Shown here piece by piece: positions 50,105 to 58,838 of a stretch of 64,000 bases of DNA; positions within the stretch are counted from its first letter, which is position 1, and every line of letters begins with the position of its first letter. The translations under genes were made by a program, and so were the position numbers. Source of the stretch: Paraburkholderia caballeronis (GTDB lineage Bacteria; Pseudomonadota; Gammaproteobacteria; Burkholderiales; Burkholderiaceae); contig NZ_FNSR01000001.1 in assembly GCF_900104845.1 (NCBI RefSeq), positions 3,534,001 through 3,598,000 on the forward strand. Reading direction: 5' to 3'. The notes beneath the pieces are model-generated. The model was not told the DNA's origin, did no database searches, and saw only the letters and a program-made list of their open reading frames with translations.

Positions 50105-50920
50105 TCAGAACGACGGCACCATCGAACCCTTGAACGTGGTGTTGATGAACTGGCGCACGTCCTCCGACTGATAAGCCGCGACCAGCTTCTTCACCCACGG
50201 CTTGTCCTTGTCCTGCGTGCGCACCGCGATCAGGTTCGCGTACGGGCTGTGGACGTCTTCGAGCGCGATCGCATCCTTCGTCGGCTGCAGGCCGGCGGCC
50301 AGCGCGTAGTTCGTGTTGATGACCGCCGCATCGACGTCGGACAGCGCGCGCGGCAGTTGCGCGGCGTCGAGTTCGACCAGTTTCACCTTCTTCGGATTCT
50401 GCGCGACGTCGAGCGGCGTTGCGTTGCTGCCGTTCGTGCCCGCGCCCGCGTTCAGCTTGATCACGCCTTTCGCCTGCAACAGCAGCAGCGCGCGGTTCTC
50501 GTTCGACGGATCGTTCGGCACCGCGATCTTCGCGCCTTGCGGCAGATCGTTCAGCGACTTCAGCTTCTTCGAATACACGCCGATCGGCGAAATGTACGTG
50601 AGGCCGGCGTTCACCAGCTTGTAGCCGCGCTGCTTGATCTGGCTGTCGAGATACGGCTGATGCTGGAAGCTGTTCGCGTCGAGGTCGCCTGCGTCGAGCG
50701 CCGCGTTCGGCTGCACGTAGTCGTTGAACTCGATGACCTTCACGTTCAGGCCTTCGCGTTTCGCGACCTTCTGGACCACGGCCCAGACCTGCGCGTCCGG
50801 ACCGCCGACGGTGCCGACGCGGATGACCTGGTTGTCGTCGGCACGTGCGCCGAAGCTGGTTGCGAGCGATGCGGCGGCAACGCCGGCGAGGAGAGCTTTG
50901 AAAAGACTTCTGCGATGCAT
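50105..50920 (-). CDS. MetQ/NlpA-family substrate-binding protein (no lipobox)
   Basis: Periplasmic binding protein of a methionine-type ABC importer. The 271-residue precursor has a Sec signal peptide (MHRRSLFKALLAGVAAASLA, cleavage probably after FGARA). There is no cysteine at the cleavage site, unlike the lipoprotein MetQ of E. coli. The mature part is typical: IRVGTVGGPDAQVWAVV, DYVQPNAALDAGDLDANSFQH, PNDPSNENRALLLL and VINTNYALAAGL. No metN or metI is adjacent, so it is an orphan component. It lies downstream of the sco gene on the same strand after about 130 bp. Confidence 0.9.
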   Translation of the reverse strand: MHRRSLFKALLAGVAAASLATSFGARADDNQVIRVGTVGGPDAQVWAVVQKVAKREGLNVKVIEFNDYVQPNAALDAGDLDANSFQHQPYLDSQIKQRGYKLVNAGLTYISPIGVYSKKLKSLNDLPQGAKIAVPNDPSNENRALLLLQAKGVIKLNAGAGTNGSNATPLDVAQNPKKVKLVELDAAQLPRALSDVDAAVINTNYALAAGLQPTKDAIALEDVHSPYANLIAVRTQDKDKPWVKKLVAAYQSEDVRQFINTTFKGSMVPSF

Positions 50921-51053
50921 GGATGTAACGTTCCTGCGGGTTGGTTCATGGTCCGCCCGTCGCGCACGGTGTGCGCGACGACGAGGCACGAATCGTCTCA
51001 TACGGCCGCGATGCGGGGAAATACCGGAATGGCATACCGGTATGACTGGAGGT

Positions 51054-51674
51054 TCAGTCGAGCAGCAGCTTCAGGTCGTGGACCCACGGCGTGACGCCTT
51101 GGCCATCGCGCGCGAAGAGCCGCAGCTTGCCGTTCGTGTCGAACACGTAACTCGCGGCGGTATGGTCCATCGTGTAGCTGTCGGGCGCGTTGCCCGGCAC
51201 CTTCGCGTAATAGACGCGGAAGTCCTTCGTGACCTGCTTCAGTTGCGCGTCGTCGGCCGGCCGCAGCGCGGCGAACGTCGGATTGAACGCCGCCACGTAC
51301 TGGCCGATCAGCGCGGGCGTGTCGCGCTCCGGATCGACAGTGACGAACAGCACCTGCACGCGCTTCGCGGCTTCGGGGCCGAGTTGCTGCAACGCCTGCG
51401 ACAGCTCCGCCATCGTCGTCGGACACACGTCCGGGCAATGCGTATAACCGAAGAACAGTACGACGACCTTGCCCTTGTAGTCCGCAAGCGTGCGCACGTG
51501 GCCGTTCGAATCGGGCAGCGAGAAGTCGCGGCCGAACTGCGTGTTGCCAGTGATGTCGAGATTCGTGAACGACGGCGCGCGTTCGCCGCAGCCGGCGACG
51601 AAGGCGGCGCCCAGCGTGCAGACAGCCGCGACCAGCGTGGCGCGCACGATGCGCGCGAACGGTTGACGGACCAT
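51054..51674 (-). CDS. SCO1/SenC copper chaperone lipoprotein
   Basis: Delivers copper to the CuA site of cytochrome c oxidase. The 206-residue precursor has a signal with lipobox FVAGC. The thioredoxin fold carries the copper-binding CPDVC in FFGYTHCPDVCPTTMAEL, and the third ligand histidine lies in TMDHTAASYVFD. The start at 51674 lies 4 bp after the cyoE stop, so it is co-transcribed with haem-assembly genes. The position at the end of the oxidase operon fits its role. Confidence 0.93.
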   Translation of the reverse strand: MVRQPFARIVRATLVAAVCTLGAAFVAGCGERAPSFTNLDITGNTQFGRDFSLPDSNGHVRTLADYKGKVVVLFFGYTHCPDVCPTTMAELSQALQQLGPEAAKRVQVLFVTVDPERDTPALIGQYVAAFNPTFAALRPADDAQLKQVTKDFRVYYAKVPGNAPDSYTMDHTAASYVFDTNGKLRLFARDGQGVTPWVHDLKLLLD

Positions 51675-51678
51675 CGCG

Positions 51679-52584
51679 TTACACCCCGATCCACGCGTGC
51701 ACGTAGTGATCGACGAGCAGCGCCGCGAACAGCAACGACAGATAGACGATCGAGAAGCGGAACGCCTTGCGTGCGAGCGCATCCGAATACGCGCGGTAGA
51801 TCTTCCACGAGTAGCCGAGGAAACCCACGCCGAGCGCCACCGCGGAGATCAGATAAACGACCCCGCTCATGCCGGAGATGAACGGCATCATCGTGACCAC
51901 GAACAGCACGATCGAATACAGCAGGATCTGCAGCCGCGTGTACTCTTCGCCGTGCGTGATCGGCAGCATCGGCAGGCCCGCATTCTCGTAGTCCTTGCGG
52001 CGATACAGCGCGAGCGCCCAGAAATGCGGCGGCGTCCACACGAAGATGATCAGCACGAGAATCCACGCGTCGCCCGGCACCGCGCCGGTGACGGCCGCCC
52101 AGCCGAGCGCCGGCGGCATCGCGCCGGACGCGCCGCCGATCACGATGTTCTGCGGCGTGGCCGGCTTCAGCAGCAGCGTGTAGATGATCGCGTAGCCGAT
52201 GAACGTCGCGAACGTGAGCCACATCGTCAGCGCATTCGTGAACGTGTACAGCGTCCACATGCCGACCGCGCCGAGCACGGCCGAGAAGATCAGGATCTGG
52301 GTGCTCGTGATCTCGCCGCGCGCGGACGGACGCCACGCGGTACGACGCATCATCGCGTCGACCTTCTGTTCGACGAGGCAGTTGATCGCGAACGCGGCGC
52401 CGGCCGTCAGCCAGATGCCGACGGTGCCGCCGATCAGCGTCTTCCACGGCACCATGCCGGGCGTCGCCAGGAACATGCCGATCACCGCGCAGAACACGGC
52501 GAGCTGCGTGACCCGAGGTTTGGTCAACGCGACGTATTGGGATATCCGGTTGCCCGGCGTATGGGGGAGGGTTGTGCTTTCCAT
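51679..52584 (-). CDS. cyoE: Protohaem IX farnesyltransferase (haem O synthase)
   Basis: Adds a farnesyl group to haem b to make haem O, the precursor of haem A. The 301-residue UbiA-family membrane protein has the first aspartate-type motif as [19 protein letters not shown], in which glutamate stands where many relatives have aspartate. It also shows [20 protein letters not shown] and several transmembrane helices. It sits between ctaA and sco, 9 bp after ctaA, as expected for aa3 oxidase assembly. Confidence 0.95.
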   Translation of the reverse strand: MESTTLPHTPGNRISQYVALTKPRVTQLAVFCAVIGMFLATPGMVPWKTLIGGTVGIWLTAGAAFAINCLVEQKVDAMMRRTAWRPSARGEITSTQILIFSAVLGAVGMWTLYTFTNALTMWLTFATFIGYAIIYTLLLKPATPQNIVIGGASGAMPPALGWAAVTGAVPGDAWILVLIIFVWTPPHFWALALYRRKDYENAGLPMLPITHGEEYTRLQILLYSIVLFVVTMMPFISGMSGVVYLISAVALGVGFLGYSWKIYRAYSDALARKAFRFSIVYLSLLFAALLVDHYVHAWIGV

Positions 52585-52593
52585 GGGGAGGGA

Positions 52594-53703
52594 TCAGGCC
52601 GGCGCGGCGTCGCGCGCGGGTACAACAGCGCGGCCGGGACGGCTACAAGCGATTCGAAAGTTTAGCATGACGAGCAGAAGCAGCAGGATCGCAGCCCCGC
52701 CGTTATGCGCCACCGCAACGGGCAACGGCCACTGCAACACGATGTTCGACAGGCCGGTGACGAACTGGATCACGACGACGAGCAGCACGCCGTTCGCGGG
52801 ACGCCGCAGCGACTCGTAGCGCCGCAGCATCGCGGCGAGCCACACCAGATAAGCGACGACGACGAACGCGAACGTGCGATGCGTCCAGTGAATCGCGACG
52901 AGCGCGTCCTGCGTGATCACGTCGCCGTTGCCGTCCATGCCGAGCGCGCGCCACAGATGGAAGCCGTGCTGGAAATCCATCGGCGGAATCCATGCACCGT
53001 TGCAGGTCGGGAAGTCGGTGCACGCCAGCACTGCGTAATTCGTGCTGACCCAGCCGCCGAGCGCGATCTGCGCGATGAGCAGCGCGAGGCCCGCGAGCGC
53101 GGCGGCGCGCCAGCGCCCGGCATCCGGTTCGTACGCGGGCAGCGGCGTGAGCCGCGCGGCGAGCCAGCCTAGCGAGCCGAGCAATGCGAGGCCGAGCATC
53201 AGATGCGTGGTCACGATGATCGGCTGCAGCTTCATCGTCACGGTCCACGCGCCGAAGATGCCCTGCACGACGATCAGCCCGAACAGCGCGGTCGGCCACC
53301 ACGGCGACACCGACAGCGAACGGCGCCGGATTCGCGCGGCCCACGCGATCACCATCTGCGCGACGATCAGCACGCCGATCGCCATCGCGAAATAGCGGTG
53401 GATCATCTCGATCCACGCCTTCGTCATGCTGACCGGCCCGGTCGGCATCGCCAGATGCGCGGCCGCGATCTGCGCGTGCGCGACGAACGGCGACGACGTG
53501 CCGTAGCAGCCCGGCCAGTCCGGACAGCCGAGCCCCGAATCGGTGAGCCGCGTGAAGCCGCCGAACATCACAAGGTCCAGCGTGAGGAACGTGGTGACCC
53601 AGACGAGCTTGCGGAACTTGTTGTCGTCGGCCTTCACCCACACCCATGACAACGGCAGCAGCGCGATGCACAGGCCGATCAGGCCGAGTTGCAATACGAA
53701 CAT
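52594..53703 (-). CDS. ctaA: Haem A synthase (COX15/CtaA)
   Basis: Oxidises haem O to haem A in the inner membrane. The 369-residue protein has eight helices with conserved histidines: FGGFTRLTDSGLGCPDWPGCYG, EMIHRYFAM, VTTHLMLGLALLG, ALVAIHWTHRTFAF and PVAVAHNGGAAI. Cysteine pairs in the loops (CPDWPGC and CTDFPTC) match the redox-cysteine type. It is followed at once by cyoE and preceded by the SCO-like gene. Confidence 0.95.
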   Translation of the reverse strand: MFVLQLGLIGLCIALLPLSWVWVKADDNKFRKLVWVTTFLTLDLVMFGGFTRLTDSGLGCPDWPGCYGTSSPFVAHAQIAAAHLAMPTGPVSMTKAWIEMIHRYFAMAIGVLIVAQMVIAWAARIRRRSLSVSPWWPTALFGLIVVQGIFGAWTVTMKLQPIIVTTHLMLGLALLGSLGWLAARLTPLPAYEPDAGRWRAAALAGLALLIAQIALGGWVSTNYAVLACTDFPTCNGAWIPPMDFQHGFHLWRALGMDGNGDVITQDALVAIHWTHRTFAFVVVAYLVWLAAMLRRYESLRRPANGVLLVVVIQFVTGLSNIVLQWPLPVAVAHNGGAAILLLLLVMLNFRIACSRPGRAVVPARDAAPA

Positions 53704-53745
53704 CTCTCTACTCTTCTCGATATTTTCCAGCGTGCGCTGCGCACC

Positions 53746-54402
53746 TTACCCGATGCTCGACCACTTGAGCAGTTTCGTTACATCGCCTTTGATCTTTGAC
53801 GGATCCGGCTGTGAGGGAAATCGCATCATCAGATTCCCGTTCGGATCCACCATGTAGATGTGATCCTCGTTGGACGTCGCGGCCTCCGCCGGCAGCCACG
53901 CGGCGAGCGCGGCCGGGTCGGCGCGCACCATCCGCGTGTCCGGGTACGCGCGCCGCACGGCGTCCGGCACCGGCGCATCGTCGGTGCGCAGCCACACGGT
54001 GACGATCCGCTCGCGCTCCGCGCCCTGCGTCGCGCGCACCTGGCGCATGAAAAACAGCTTCTTCACGCACGGTTCGCCGCACGCGCCGCCGTCCACCGAC
54101 AGCATCAGCCAGCGCCCGCGCAACGACGCGAGCGGCTGCGCGCGGCCGTCGTCGCCGGTCACCGTCAGCGCGCCGGGAATCGGCCGCTGCGGCTCGATCA
54201 GCGTGCCGTAGCTCGTCGAGCCGCCCGCCGGTTTCACCACGTAGTACATGAAGTACGAGATCGCGATCGGCGCGCCGCAGACTATCACGAGCAGCAGCAA
54301 TATCCAGCGGCCGCGCCGCCACGAACCATGCTGCCCTTCCGTCGGCGTGCGGCGCGGCGACGCCCCGGCGGGCTGTGGCGAACGGGAAGTCTGCATCGAC
54401 AC
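53746..54402 (-). CDS. Membrane-anchored SCO/thioredoxin-like protein, probable oxidase assembly factor
   Basis: A protein of about 218 residues with one N-terminal transmembrane helix (about 30-52, WILLLLVIVCGAPIAISYFM). A periplasmic thioredoxin-like domain includes LRGRWLMLSVDGGACGEPCVKKL, in which CGEPC resembles the SCO CxxxC. The C-terminal DHIYMVDPNGNLMMRFPSQ is typical of SCO-like folds. The GTG at 54402 has AGAGG 7 bp upstream; ATG at 54396 is an alternative. It lies between SURF1 and ctaA in the oxidase operon. Its exact role is unproven. Confidence 0.75.
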   Translation of the reverse strand: MSMQTSRSPQPAGASPRRTPTEGQHGSWRRGRWILLLLVIVCGAPIAISYFMYYVVKPAGGSTSYGTLIEPQRPIPGALTVTGDDGRAQPLASLRGRWLMLSVDGGACGEPCVKKLFFMRQVRATQGAERERIVTVWLRTDDAPVPDAVRRAYPDTRMVRADPAALAAWLPAEAATSNEDHIYMVDPNGNLMMRFPSQPDPSKIKGDVTKLLKWSSIG

Positions 54403-54505
54403 GGTTGGGCCTCTTTCTCTCACGGATTCGTGGGTGCGCCGGGTTCGACGCCATGCGTCGAAATACCGCGCCGCGACAGATGGGGAAGCGGTATTTCGCG
54501 ACGGA

Positions 54506-55243
54506 TCATGCGTCCTTCTTCGCGACCGAAACGCGCTCTTTTGCCGCAGCCCGGCGGGCCGCATAGAGCCCGAATCCGAACGCGGCCGCGGCGATTCCCC
54601 ACCACTGGAACATGTAACCGTAGTTGCGTTCGACGCCCGTCGTCGGCGCCGGCCAGTCGCGCACCAGCCCGTCCAGGCCCCCGTTTCCGGGGCTTGTCTG
54701 CTGGATCACGAACGGTTGCAGCGGCAGCCCGGTTTCGGCCGCATACGCGGCGACGTCGAGATTCTGCCGTATCTTCTGATGCGGTGCAGAACCGCCGGCA
54801 CCGAGTTCGAACGCGCGCGACGCATCCGCGCGTGCGATGCCGATCACTTCGACCGGCCCGGCCGGCGTGCTGTACGGCGCGATCGCGGTGCGGTCCGCGA
54901 CGCTGCGCGGCAGCCAGCCGCGATTGACGAGCACATAACCGCCGTCCGCGAGCCGCATCGGCATCACGACATAGAAACCGGGCTGATCGTCATGCATCCG
55001 GTTGTCGAGATAGACGGCGAGGTCGGGCATGAACGTGCCGGTCGCGCTCACCCGATGGAATTCGATCGTGTTCAGCGGCAGCGGCGTCGCGCCGACCGGC
55101 TGCGGACTCGCGTGCTCGAACTGCGTGATCTGCGCCTGCAACGCTTCCTTCTGATGCGCGCGATCCCGCTGCCAGAAGCCGAGCCGCACTGCGACCACGA
55201 CGACGGCGAGAATCAGCAGCATCGGCACGACGCGGATCTTCAT
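54506..55243 (-). CDS. SURF1 family protein
   Basis: Assembly factor for haem a insertion into cytochrome c oxidase. The 245-residue protein has two transmembrane helices, at the N-terminus (VVPMLLILAVVVVAVRLGFWQ) and C-terminus (NYGYMFQWWGIAAAAFGFGL), around a periplasmic domain. It contains the SURF1 motifs RLGFWQRDRAHQKEAL, LVNRGWLP and the terminal YGYMFQWW. It lies upstream of the SCO-like gene and is divergent from a small twin-helix gene. Confidence 0.93.
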   Translation of the reverse strand: MKIRVVPMLLILAVVVVAVRLGFWQRDRAHQKEALQAQITQFEHASPQPVGATPLPLNTIEFHRVSATGTFMPDLAVYLDNRMHDDQPGFYVVMPMRLADGGYVLVNRGWLPRSVADRTAIAPYSTPAGPVEVIGIARADASRAFELGAGGSAPHQKIRQNLDVAAYAAETGLPLQPFVIQQTSPGNGGLDGLVRDWPAPTTGVERNYGYMFQWWGIAAAAFGFGLYAARRAAAKERVSVAKKDA

Positions 55244-55345
55244 CGGGTACGTCCGTTGCAGCCAAACGGGAACCGCTGCCGCGCGCCGGAACGCGGTGCG
55301 ATAATGAGCCGCACACCTTCACGCCCGCCGACTACCGTGAACTTC

Positions 55346-55555
55346 ATGCACATACTCGTCCCCATCGCGTTCGCGCTGATCATCGCCAGCATGATCTCGG
55401 CGCTGTACTTCATGATGCACGACCGGGGCCGCACGAAGCGGATGGTATGGTCGCTCGCGACGCGCGTGGGCCTGTCGATCTCGCTCTTCCTGTTCATCCT
55501 GTTCGCGCACTGGATGGGCTGGATCCAGTCGACCGGGATTCCGTACGGCCGCTAG
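55346..55555 (+). CDS. Twin-transmembrane-helix protein (DUF2909)
   Basis: A 69-residue inner-membrane protein with two helices (ILVPIAFALIIASMISALYF and LSISLFLFILFAHWMGWI) joined by a basic loop (HDRGRTKRM). It belongs to the DUF2909 family found in the cytochrome oxidase cluster of beta- and gammaproteobacteria. It is the only plus-strand gene in the cluster, divergent from SURF1 and convergent with coxC. A GTG at 55337 is an alternative start. Function unknown. Confidence 0.85.
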   Translation: MHILVPIAFALIIASMISALYFMMHDRGRTKRMVWSLATRVGLSISLFLFILFAHWMGWIQSTGIPYGR

Positions 55556-55590
55556 CGCCGTCGCGTTGTCCCGCAGCATCCCGAAACAAA

Positions 55591-55624
55591 CACGCCGCCC
55601 GACGACATGATCGCGGGCGGCGTG
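55591..55624. terminator. Hairpin between the DUF2909 gene and coxC
   Basis: Perfect 11-bp stem CACGCCGCCCG / CGGGCGGCGTG with a 12-base loop, extendable with a one-base bulge. Only a weak T tract (GTTTGTT) follows. Confidence 0.6.
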
Positions 55625-55675
55625 CGTTTGTTCTCCACACGATGGACTGCCCCTGCGCCGGCAGCCCGCATCCGG

Positions 55676-56533
55676 TCAAAGCCAGTACACGACGACGTAC
55701 AGCCCGAGCCACACGACGTCGACGAAGTGCCAGTACCATGCGGCGCCTTCGAACGCGAAGTGGTGCTCCGGCGTGAAGTGGCCGCGGATCAACCGGATCA
55801 TCACGACAGCCAGCATCGTGCCGCCGAGGAACACGTGGAAGCCGTGGAAGCCGGTCAGCAGGAAGAACGTCGAGCCGTAGATGCCCGACGCGAGCGTCAG
55901 GTTCAGTTCGTTGTACGCGTGGATGTACTCGAACGCCTGCAGGAACAGGAAGCAGACGCCCAGCACGAGCGTCGCCGCGAGCCACGCGATGGCCTTTTTC
56001 CGGTGATTGTCGCGCAGCGCGTGGTGCGACACGGTCAGCGTCGCGCCGGACGACAGCAGCAGCGCGGTGTTGATGGTCGGCACCGGCCACGGCGTCATCG
56101 ACCGGAAGTGCGACACCAGTTCAGCCGGCCCCTGGTTCGGCCACACCGCCGAGAAGTCCGGCCAGATCAGCTTGTAGTCGAGGCTGCCGAGCTGATGCAT
56201 CGCGATCGCGCGCGCGTAGAACAGCGCGCCGAAGAACGCGCCGAAGAACATCACCTCGGAGAAGATGAACCAGCTCATGCTCCAGCGGTACGACACGTCG
56301 ACACGCTTGCCGTACATGCCGCCTTCCGACTCGGAGATCGCGTCGCCGAACCAGTGCCACAGCGTGAACAGCAGCCACAACAGGCCGACCACGACGCCGA
56401 TCGGCGCCCACGAATGCCCGTTGAGCCACGCGGCGAGCGACGAGAGCATCACGAGCAGGCCGATGGACGCGCTGATCGGATGCCGCGACGGATGCGGAAC
56501 GAAGTAATACGGGCTCTCGTTTTGACCGCTCAT
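55676..56533 (-). CDS. coxC: Cytochrome c oxidase subunit III
   Basis: Third core subunit of the aa3 oxidase. The 285-residue, seven-helix protein shows YYFVPHPSRHPISASIGLL, SEVMFFGAFFGALFY, GFHGFHVFLGGTML and the C-terminal EGAAWYWHFVDVVWLGLYVV, all diagnostic. It lies 80 bp after the DUF2970 gene on the same strand. Confidence 0.97.
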   Translation of the reverse strand: MSGQNESPYYFVPHPSRHPISASIGLLVMLSSLAAWLNGHSWAPIGVVVGLLWLLFTLWHWFGDAISESEGGMYGKRVDVSYRWSMSWFIFSEVMFFGAFFGALFYARAIAMHQLGSLDYKLIWPDFSAVWPNQGPAELVSHFRSMTPWPVPTINTALLLSSGATLTVSHHALRDNHRKKAIAWLAATLVLGVCFLFLQAFEYIHAYNELNLTLASGIYGSTFFLLTGFHGFHVFLGGTMLAVVMIRLIRGHFTPEHHFAFEGAAWYWHFVDVVWLGLYVVVYWL

Positions 56534-56614
56534 GCCTGATCTCCAGTTTCCAGTTGCGCCGGACCTTGCTCCGGCTACCTGCCGCTTTCGACGGTTCCCG
56601 ACGTGTTCTCCGCG

Positions 56615-56857
56615 TCAGCCGACCACTGCATGCACGATCAACAGCAGCACGACGACGAACAGCGCGGCGCCGAGCACGCCGGCGATGACCAGATGCAGCG
56701 GGTTCAGTTGCGCCGCATCGGCTTCCAGATCGCGGCGCTTGCGCACGCCGAGAAACGACCACGCGACCGCGCCGATCAGTTGCAGGAAACCACCGCCCTT
56801 CGCCTTCGGCTTCGTTCCGCCGGGGCTCTTCGTTTCGTTGTCGCCTTCACCGCTCAT
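56615..56857 (-). CDS. DUF2970 single-helix protein of the oxidase operon
   Basis: An 80-residue protein with a charged, glycine-rich N-terminus, then FLQLIGAVAWSFLGVRKRRDLEADAAQLNP (family motif) and one C-terminal transmembrane helix (VIAGVLGAALFVVVLLLIV). DUF2970 genes lie in cytochrome oxidase operons, usually directly after ctaG (cox11). Here the preceding gene is instead the 50-residue assembly protein. Function unknown. Confidence 0.85.
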   Translation of the reverse strand: MSGEGDNETKSPGGTKPKAKGGGFLQLIGAVAWSFLGVRKRRDLEADAAQLNPLHLVIAGVLGAALFVVVLLLIVHAVVG

Positions 56858-56921
56858 ATCGCTTCCGTCTCCCCGCCGCAGCGCCTGCGTTGCACACGTT
56901 GCACCTGTCGCGCGCGCCGCG

Positions 56922-57074
56922 TCAGACTCCGCCGAACAGCCACTGCCTGACGACGATGCTCACGAAAAACACCGCCGCGATCGCCAGCATGATGAACCCG
57001 AGCCGCCGGCTCGCGGCGCGAATCTGCTCGGGCGTGCGTCGTCTGTCTGGTGAGTTGCGGGTCATGCTCGGCAT
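56922..57074 (-). CDS. Cytochrome oxidase small assembly protein
   Basis: A 50-residue protein starting MPSMTRNSPDRRRTPEQIRA and continuing SRRLGFIMLAIAAVFF, then VSIVVRQWLFGG. It has one transmembrane helix preceded by a basic cytoplasmic segment. The sequence matches the small protein found after coxA in betaproteobacterial operons. The ATG at 57074 has AAGGA 7 bp upstream; an internal ATG at 57065 is an alternative. It is too short for most ORF cut-offs. The next gene should be ctaG, but only 64 bp separate it from the DUF2970 gene. Confidence 0.85.
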   Translation of the reverse strand: MPSMTRNSPDRRRTPEQIRAASRRLGFIMLAIAAVFFVSIVVRQWLFGGV

Positions 57075-57168
57075 TCGGTTCCTTTAGCGCCCTTCGTCGC
57101 GGCGTCCGTCTGCTGCCTGCTCGCGAGGCGCAACGCGCGGGCCGCGCATCGCGAGCGATTCGCGCGGC

Positions 57169-58785
57169 TCACTCGACCGTCGGCGGATTCTCGAACGTAT
57201 GGAACGGCGCCGGGCTCGGCACCGTCCATTCGAGGCCGGTCGCGCCGTCCCACGGCTTGTCGGCCGCCTTCTCGTGCTCGCCGCCGCCGCGATACGCGGG
57301 CAGCGCGACCGCGAACAGGAAATACACCTGCGCGAGACCGAAGCCGAACGCGCCGATCGAGATCACCTGGTTCCAGTCGGTGAACTGCGCCGGGTAGTCC
57401 GCATAACGGCGCGGCATCCCCGCGAGGCCGACGAAGTGCATCGGCAGGAACGCGAGATTGAAGAAGATCAGCGACGCCCAGAAGTGGATCTTGCCGCGTG
57501 TCTCGTTGTACATCCATCCTGTCCATTTGGGTGACCAGTAGTACCACCCGGAGAACAACGCGAACAGCGACCCGGCGACGAGTACGTAGTGGAAGTGCGC
57601 GACCACGAAGTAGGTGCCGTGATACTGGATGTCGAGCGGCGCCATCGCGAGCATCAGGCCCGACAGGCCGCCGAACGTGAACACCAGCAGGAAGCCGACC
57701 GCCCACAGCATCGGCGTCTCGAACGACAGCGAGCCGCGCCACATCGTGGCGATCCAGTTGAACACCTTCACGCCGGTCGGCACCGCGATCAGCATCGTCG
57801 CGTACATGAAGAACAGTTGCGACGTGACGGGCATGCCGGTCACGAACATGTGGTGCGCCCACACCATGAACGACAGGATCGCGATCGATGCGGTCGCGTA
57901 CACCATTGAGCTATAACCGAACAGCGGCTTGCGCGAGAACGCCGGAATCACCTGCGAGACGATGCCGAACGCCGGCAGGATCATGATGTACACCTCCGGG
58001 TGTCCGAAGAACCAGAAGATGTGCTGGTACATCACCGGGTCGCCGCCGCCGGCCGCGTTGAAGAAACTCGTGCCGAAGTGGCGGTCGAACAGCAGCATCG
58101 TGATCGCGCCCGCGAGCACCGGCATCACGGCGATCAGCAGGTACGCGGTGATGAGCCACGTCCACGCGAACATCGGCATCTTCATCAGCGTCATGCCGGG
58201 CGCGCGCAGGTTCAGGATCGTCACGACGATGTTGATGCCGCCCATGATCGACGACGCGCCCATGATGTGCACCGCGAAGATCGCGAAGTCCATCCCCGGT
58301 CCCATCTGCGTGGAGAGCGGCGCGTACAGCGTCCAGCCCGCGGCGGTCGCGCCGCCCGGCGCGAAGAACGAGCCGACGAGCAGACACGCGGCGGCCGGCA
58401 GCAGCCAGAAGCTGAAGTTGTTCATCCGCGCGAACGCCATGTCCGACGCGCCGATCTGCAGCGGAATCATCCAGTTCGCGAAGCCGACGAACGCCGGCAT
58501 GATCGCGCCGAACACCATGATGAGACCGTGCATCGTGGTCAGCTGGTTGAAGAACTCGGGGCGCATGATCTGCAGCCCCGGTTCGAACAGCTCGGCGCGG
58601 ATGGCGAGCGCCATCACGCCGCCCGACAGGAACATCACGAACGAAAAAATCAGGTACAGCGTGCCGATGTCCTTGTGATTGGTCGCGAACAGCCAGCGTC
58701 GCCAGCCGTGCGGCGTCGCGTGAGCGTGGTCGTCCCCGTGCACGTCTCCGTGCCCGCCGGCTACATCGTGTCCGATGCTAGACAT
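57169..58785 (-). CDS. coxA: Cytochrome c oxidase subunit I
   Basis: Catalytic subunit with haem a and the haem a3-CuB centre. The 538-residue, twelve-helix protein has a histidine-rich N-terminus, LTTMHGLIMVFGAIMP (haem a ligand), WFFGHPEVYIMILPAFG (CuB histidine and Tyr cross-link region), WAHHMFVTGM (CuB His pair) and AHFHYVLVAG (a3 and a ligands). The start ATG at 58785 has GGAGAG 5 bp upstream. It is preceded by coxB (53 bp) and followed by the small assembly gene. Confidence 0.98.
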   Translation of the reverse strand: MSSIGHDVAGGHGDVHGDDHAHATPHGWRRWLFATNHKDIGTLYLIFSFVMFLSGGVMALAIRAELFEPGLQIMRPEFFNQLTTMHGLIMVFGAIMPAFVGFANWMIPLQIGASDMAFARMNNFSFWLLPAAACLLVGSFFAPGGATAAGWTLYAPLSTQMGPGMDFAIFAVHIMGASSIMGGINIVVTILNLRAPGMTLMKMPMFAWTWLITAYLLIAVMPVLAGAITMLLFDRHFGTSFFNAAGGGDPVMYQHIFWFFGHPEVYIMILPAFGIVSQVIPAFSRKPLFGYSSMVYATASIAILSFMVWAHHMFVTGMPVTSQLFFMYATMLIAVPTGVKVFNWIATMWRGSLSFETPMLWAVGFLLVFTFGGLSGLMLAMAPLDIQYHGTYFVVAHFHYVLVAGSLFALFSGWYYWSPKWTGWMYNETRGKIHFWASLIFFNLAFLPMHFVGLAGMPRRYADYPAQFTDWNQVISIGAFGFGLAQVYFLFAVALPAYRGGGEHEKAADKPWDGATGLEWTVPSPAPFHTFENPPTVE

Positions 58786-58838
58786 GACTCTCTCCTGAAG
58801 CGAATGCCTGCTTTGCCATCCACGAGATCCCGGGCCGC

